Assembly (NCBI GenBank): GCA_947472765.1
Contig: CANJCM010000051.1
Span: 1-33,217 of the forward strand
DNA length: 33,217 nt
From: Opitutia bacterium
GTDB lineage: Bacteria > Verrucomicrobiota > Verrucomicrobiia > Opitutales > Opitutaceae
Reading direction: 5' to 3'
Translations under genes and position numbers: made by a program
The notes under the pieces: generated by a model
What the model was told of the DNA's origin: nothing
The model's database searches: none
Seen by the model: the letters and a program-made list of their open reading frames with translations, nothing else
Part shown: positions 30,958 to 33,217 of the stretch, in pieces
How the letters are laid out: the number at the start of each line of letters is the position of its first letter
Numbering within the stretch: position 1 is the stretch's first letter

Positions 30958-33006
30958 CTACTTCAGCCGCTTCGGGCCGCGCACCGCCGCAGCCGTCTTC
31001 TTCGCCAGCGGATAATTCGTCTTCGTGTCCTTCCGGGGAGACCGGAAGTTGCCGCTCTTCAACGCATCGATCTGATCGCGCAACACCGCGGCCCGCTCGA
31101 ACTCGAGCCGATCGGCCGCACCCTGCATCTCTTCCTCGAGCTCGGCCACGACAGCCGCGACATCGTCGACGTTTTCCGCCAGCGCCGCCTCCGCCCCACC
31201 CCGATCGCCGGAACCGTCGTACACATGCAGGCTCGACTGCGCCCCGCGCTTCACGCTGCGCGGCGTGATCCCATGCTCCTGATTGTAGGCGAGCTGCTTC
31301 GCGCGCCGGTAAGTGACCGCTTCCATCGTCTTGCGGATCGATTCCGTGATCACGTCCGCATAAAAAATCACGCGTCCCTTTTCGTGCCGCGCCGCGCGTC
31401 CGGCGGTTTGGATGAGCGAGGTTTCGCTCCGCAAGAACCCTTCCTTGTCGGCATCGAGAATCGCGACGAGGGCAACCTCGGGAAGATCGAGGCCCTCGCG
31501 CAGGAGATTGATGCCCACGAGCACATCGAAATTGCCAAGCCGCAAGTTGCGCAGGATCTCGACGCGCTCGATGGCATCGATGTCCGAGTGCAGGTATTCG
31601 ACGCGGATCTTCGCCTCGCGCAAATGGCTCGTGAGGTCCTCCGAAAGTCGTTTCGTCAGCGTCGTCACGAGCACGCGCTCGCCGGCGGCGGTCGCGGCCT
31701 TGATCTCCGCAATCAGGTGCTCGACCTGTCCTTTCGTCGACCGGATGACGATCTCGGGATCGAGCAGGCCGGTTGGCCGCACGAGCTGTTCCGCGACCAC
31801 GGCAGAACGCTCGATCTCGAACTTCGCCGGCGTCGCGGACACGTAGACGGTCTGACCGGTCACTTGTTCGAACTCCGCATAACTCTGCGGCCGGTTGTCG
31901 AGCGCCGACGGCAGCCGGAAGCCGAAGTTCACCAGCGTCTCCTTCCGGGCCCGGTCCCCGTTGAACATGCCGCCGATCTGGGGAATCGTGGCGTGGCTCT
32001 CGTCGACGATCACGAGGTAGTCCTTGGCAAAGAAATCGAGCAGGCAAAACGGCCGCTCCCCCGGCGTGCGGCCCGTCAGGTGCCGCGAGTAGTTCTCGAT
32101 GCCGTTGCAGAATCCCATCTCCTGCAGCATCTCGAGATCGTAGTTCGTCCGCATCCGGATGCGCTGCGCCTCGAGATACTGGCCATTCTTTTCGAAAAAC
32201 GCCACGCGTTCATCGAGCTCCTTGCGGATGGCAATGATGGCCGGCTCGAGCTTGCCGCGGCTTGTGACGTACTGGTTCGCCGGATAAAGATCGAACTGGT
32301 CGAGCGTGCGAATCACCTCGCCCGTGAGCGGATCGAACTCGCTCAACGCGTCGATCTCGTCGCCGAAAAATTCCACGCGCAAGCCGTGCTCGAGATACGA
32401 CGGCATGATGTCGACCACATCGCCGCGCACCCGGAAGCGGCCGGGCTTCAATTCATAATCGTTTCGGTCGTAGATGTTGTCCACGAGCCGCTCGAGCAGC
32501 TTTTGGCGCCCGAGTTGCGTCCCACGGCGCAGCGGAATCCGCATCGAGGTGAACTCCTGCGGCGAGCCCAACCCGTAGATGCACGAAACACTCGCCACCA
32601 CGATCACATCGCGCCGCGACACGAGCGAACTCGTCGTCGACATCCGCATCCGCTCGATCTCCTCGTTGATGGACGAGTCCTTCTCGATGAACGTGTCGCT
32701 CGAGGGAATGTAGGCCTCGGGCTGATAGTAGTCGTAGTAGCTGACGAAGTACTCGACCGCGTTCTCGGGGAAGAAATTCTTGAACTCGGAGTAGAGCTGC
32801 GCGGCGAGGGTCTTGTTGTGCGAGATGATCAACGCGGGCCGTTGCACCTGCTGAATCACGTTCGCCATCGTGAACGTCTTCCCCGAACCCGTGACCCCCA
32901 GCAGCGTCTGGTAGCGGTTCCCGGTGCGCAGCGACGCCACCAGCTTGTCGATCGCCTGCGGCTGATCGCCGGTCGGCTGGTATTCGGAATTGAGTTTGAA
33001 ATCCAT
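30958..33006 (-). CDS. uvrB: excinuclease ABC subunit B
   Basis: Helicase-like damage verifier of nucleotide excision repair; UvrA loads it and UvrC cuts on it. The 682-residue protein has Walker A GVTGSGKT (37-44), the beta-hairpin region YVSYYDYYQPEAYIPSSDTF-like sequence (SYYDYYQPEAYIPSSDTFIE), the Walker B/DESH box VDESHAT, helicase motifs LREGLDLPEVALVAILDADK and QTAGRAARH, and a C-terminal UVR motif (LEEEMQGAADRLEFERAAVL) for UvrC contact. The length is normal. About 24 bases upstream on the same strand another reading frame appears to end. Confidence 0.97.
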   Translation of the reverse strand: MDFKLNSEYQPTGDQPQAIDKLVASLRTGNRYQTLLGVTGSGKTFTMANVIQQVQRPALIISHNKTLAAQLYSEFKNFFPENAVEYFVSYYDYYQPEAYIPSSDTFIEKDSSINEEIERMRMSTTSSLVSRRDVIVVASVSCIYGLGSPQEFTSMRIPLRRGTQLGRQKLLERLVDNIYDRNDYELKPGRFRVRGDVVDIMPSYLEHGLRVEFFGDEIDALSEFDPLTGEVIRTLDQFDLYPANQYVTSRGKLEPAIIAIRKELDERVAFFEKNGQYLEAQRIRMRTNYDLEMLQEMGFCNGIENYSRHLTGRTPGERPFCLLDFFAKDYLVIVDESHATIPQIGGMFNGDRARKETLVNFGFRLPSALDNRPQSYAEFEQVTGQTVYVSATPAKFEIERSAVVAEQLVRPTGLLDPEIVIRSTKGQVEHLIAEIKAATAAGERVLVTTLTKRLSEDLTSHLREAKIRVEYLHSDIDAIERVEILRNLRLGNFDVLVGINLLREGLDLPEVALVAILDADKEGFLRSETSLIQTAGRAARHEKGRVIFYADVITESIRKTMEAVTYRRAKQLAYNQEHGITPRSVKRGAQSSLHVYDGSGDRGGAEAALAENVDDVAAVVAELEEEMQGAADRLEFERAAVLRDQIDALKSGNFRSPRKDTKTNYPLAKKTAAAVRGPKRLK

Positions 33007-33030
33007 GCGACGAGTGGCGGATCGGGTCCG

Positions 33031-33162
33031 TCACCTAGATGACTCGGATCCGGATTTCCGCAAGGAAGCGTCCCCGGCGGGTTGAGCCTGAAGCCAGGAA
33101 TCCAGGAAACGATCCGCGGAGGCGGCAAGCCACTCGTTACGGCCATGGCGTCTCATCCGGGC
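33031..33162 (-). CDS. possible C-terminus of a gene upstream of uvrB (partial)
   Basis: An open frame enters from the unreadable G/C-rich edge and ends at TGA (33031-33033), 24 bases before the uvrB ATG. It reads HGRNEWLAASADRFLDSW and continues with LQAQPAGDASL, a plausible charged C-terminal helix. Only about 43 residues are available, so I cannot name it and it may be chance. Confidence 0.28.
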   Translation of the reverse strand, partial: ARMRRHGRNEWLAASADRFLDSWLQAQPAGDASLRKSGSESSR

Positions 33163-33217
33163 GTGGGGGGGGGCCCCCCCCCCCCACAAAGTGATGGGGG
33201 GGCGCGGGGGGCGCCCC

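Noticed and set aside
30913-33042. Open frame of 709 codons on the plus strand, opposite uvrB
   Set aside because: It lies exactly antisense to uvrB, with no motif and an Arg/His/Leu-rich composition typical of shadow frames.

Overview
The window is a stretch of GC-rich bacterial chromosome made almost entirely of housekeeping genes. It most resembles Verrucomicrobiota, probably the Opitutaceae. The clues are a large PSCyt1/DUF1592-type cytochrome protein (a Planctomycetes/Verrucomicrobia hallmark), a Gram-negative envelope set (BamA, OmpH/Skp, a Wza-like lipoprotein), starts with little Shine-Dalgarno signal, and a ThrRS without a TGS domain. No phage, insertion sequence, CRISPR array or plasmid gene is visible. 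The last ~55 bases are G/C homopolymer runs, which suggests a contig edge.

Layout. 1-4.9 kb: tRNA-Leu(GAG), pyrD, a very acidic unknown protein, a set of perfect palindromes, a short Wza-like export lipoprotein next to an unknown membrane protein, and a cysteine-free hemB. 4.9-11.9 kb: a GT39-like membrane glycosyltransferase, an OppA/DppA-type binding lipoprotein, cysS and thrS. 12-19.6 kb: one leftward gene cluster, rplY-pth-rpsF-ssb-rplI-dnaB-bamA-ompH, closed by a good terminator. It joins translation, replication and outer-membrane assembly, and rpsR is missing from its usual place between ssb and rplI. 19.8-23 kb: the DUF1592 cytochrome protein with its terminator, then tRNA-Asn(GTT). 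23.1-25.8 kb: an M1 aminopeptidase gene with a single in-frame TAG about 80% of the way along. 26-33 kb: an SDR oxidoreductase, an ABC substrate-binding protein and ATPase with no permease, hpt, uvrB, and probably the tail of one more gene upstream of uvrB.

Two signals stand out. First, the intergenic spaces between 25.9 and 31 kb hold six paired inverted hairpin units. Each arm starts with GTAGGG or GGAGGG followed by a short stem-loop, often with a CTCGT/CTTGT loop. This is the architecture of REP/REPIN elements, which elsewhere are mobilised by RAYT (TnpA-REP) transposases; no RAYT gene is in the window. None was found in the other 25 kb. Second, the M1 aminopeptidase reading frame continues with clear family-like sequence for 185 codons beyond its TAG, so it is a fresh nonsense mutation, a sequence error, or a readthrough case.

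Functions are inferred from recognised motifs and family knowledge; no database search was possible. Start codons were moved downstream of the longest open frame where a signal peptide or conserved N-terminus required it.
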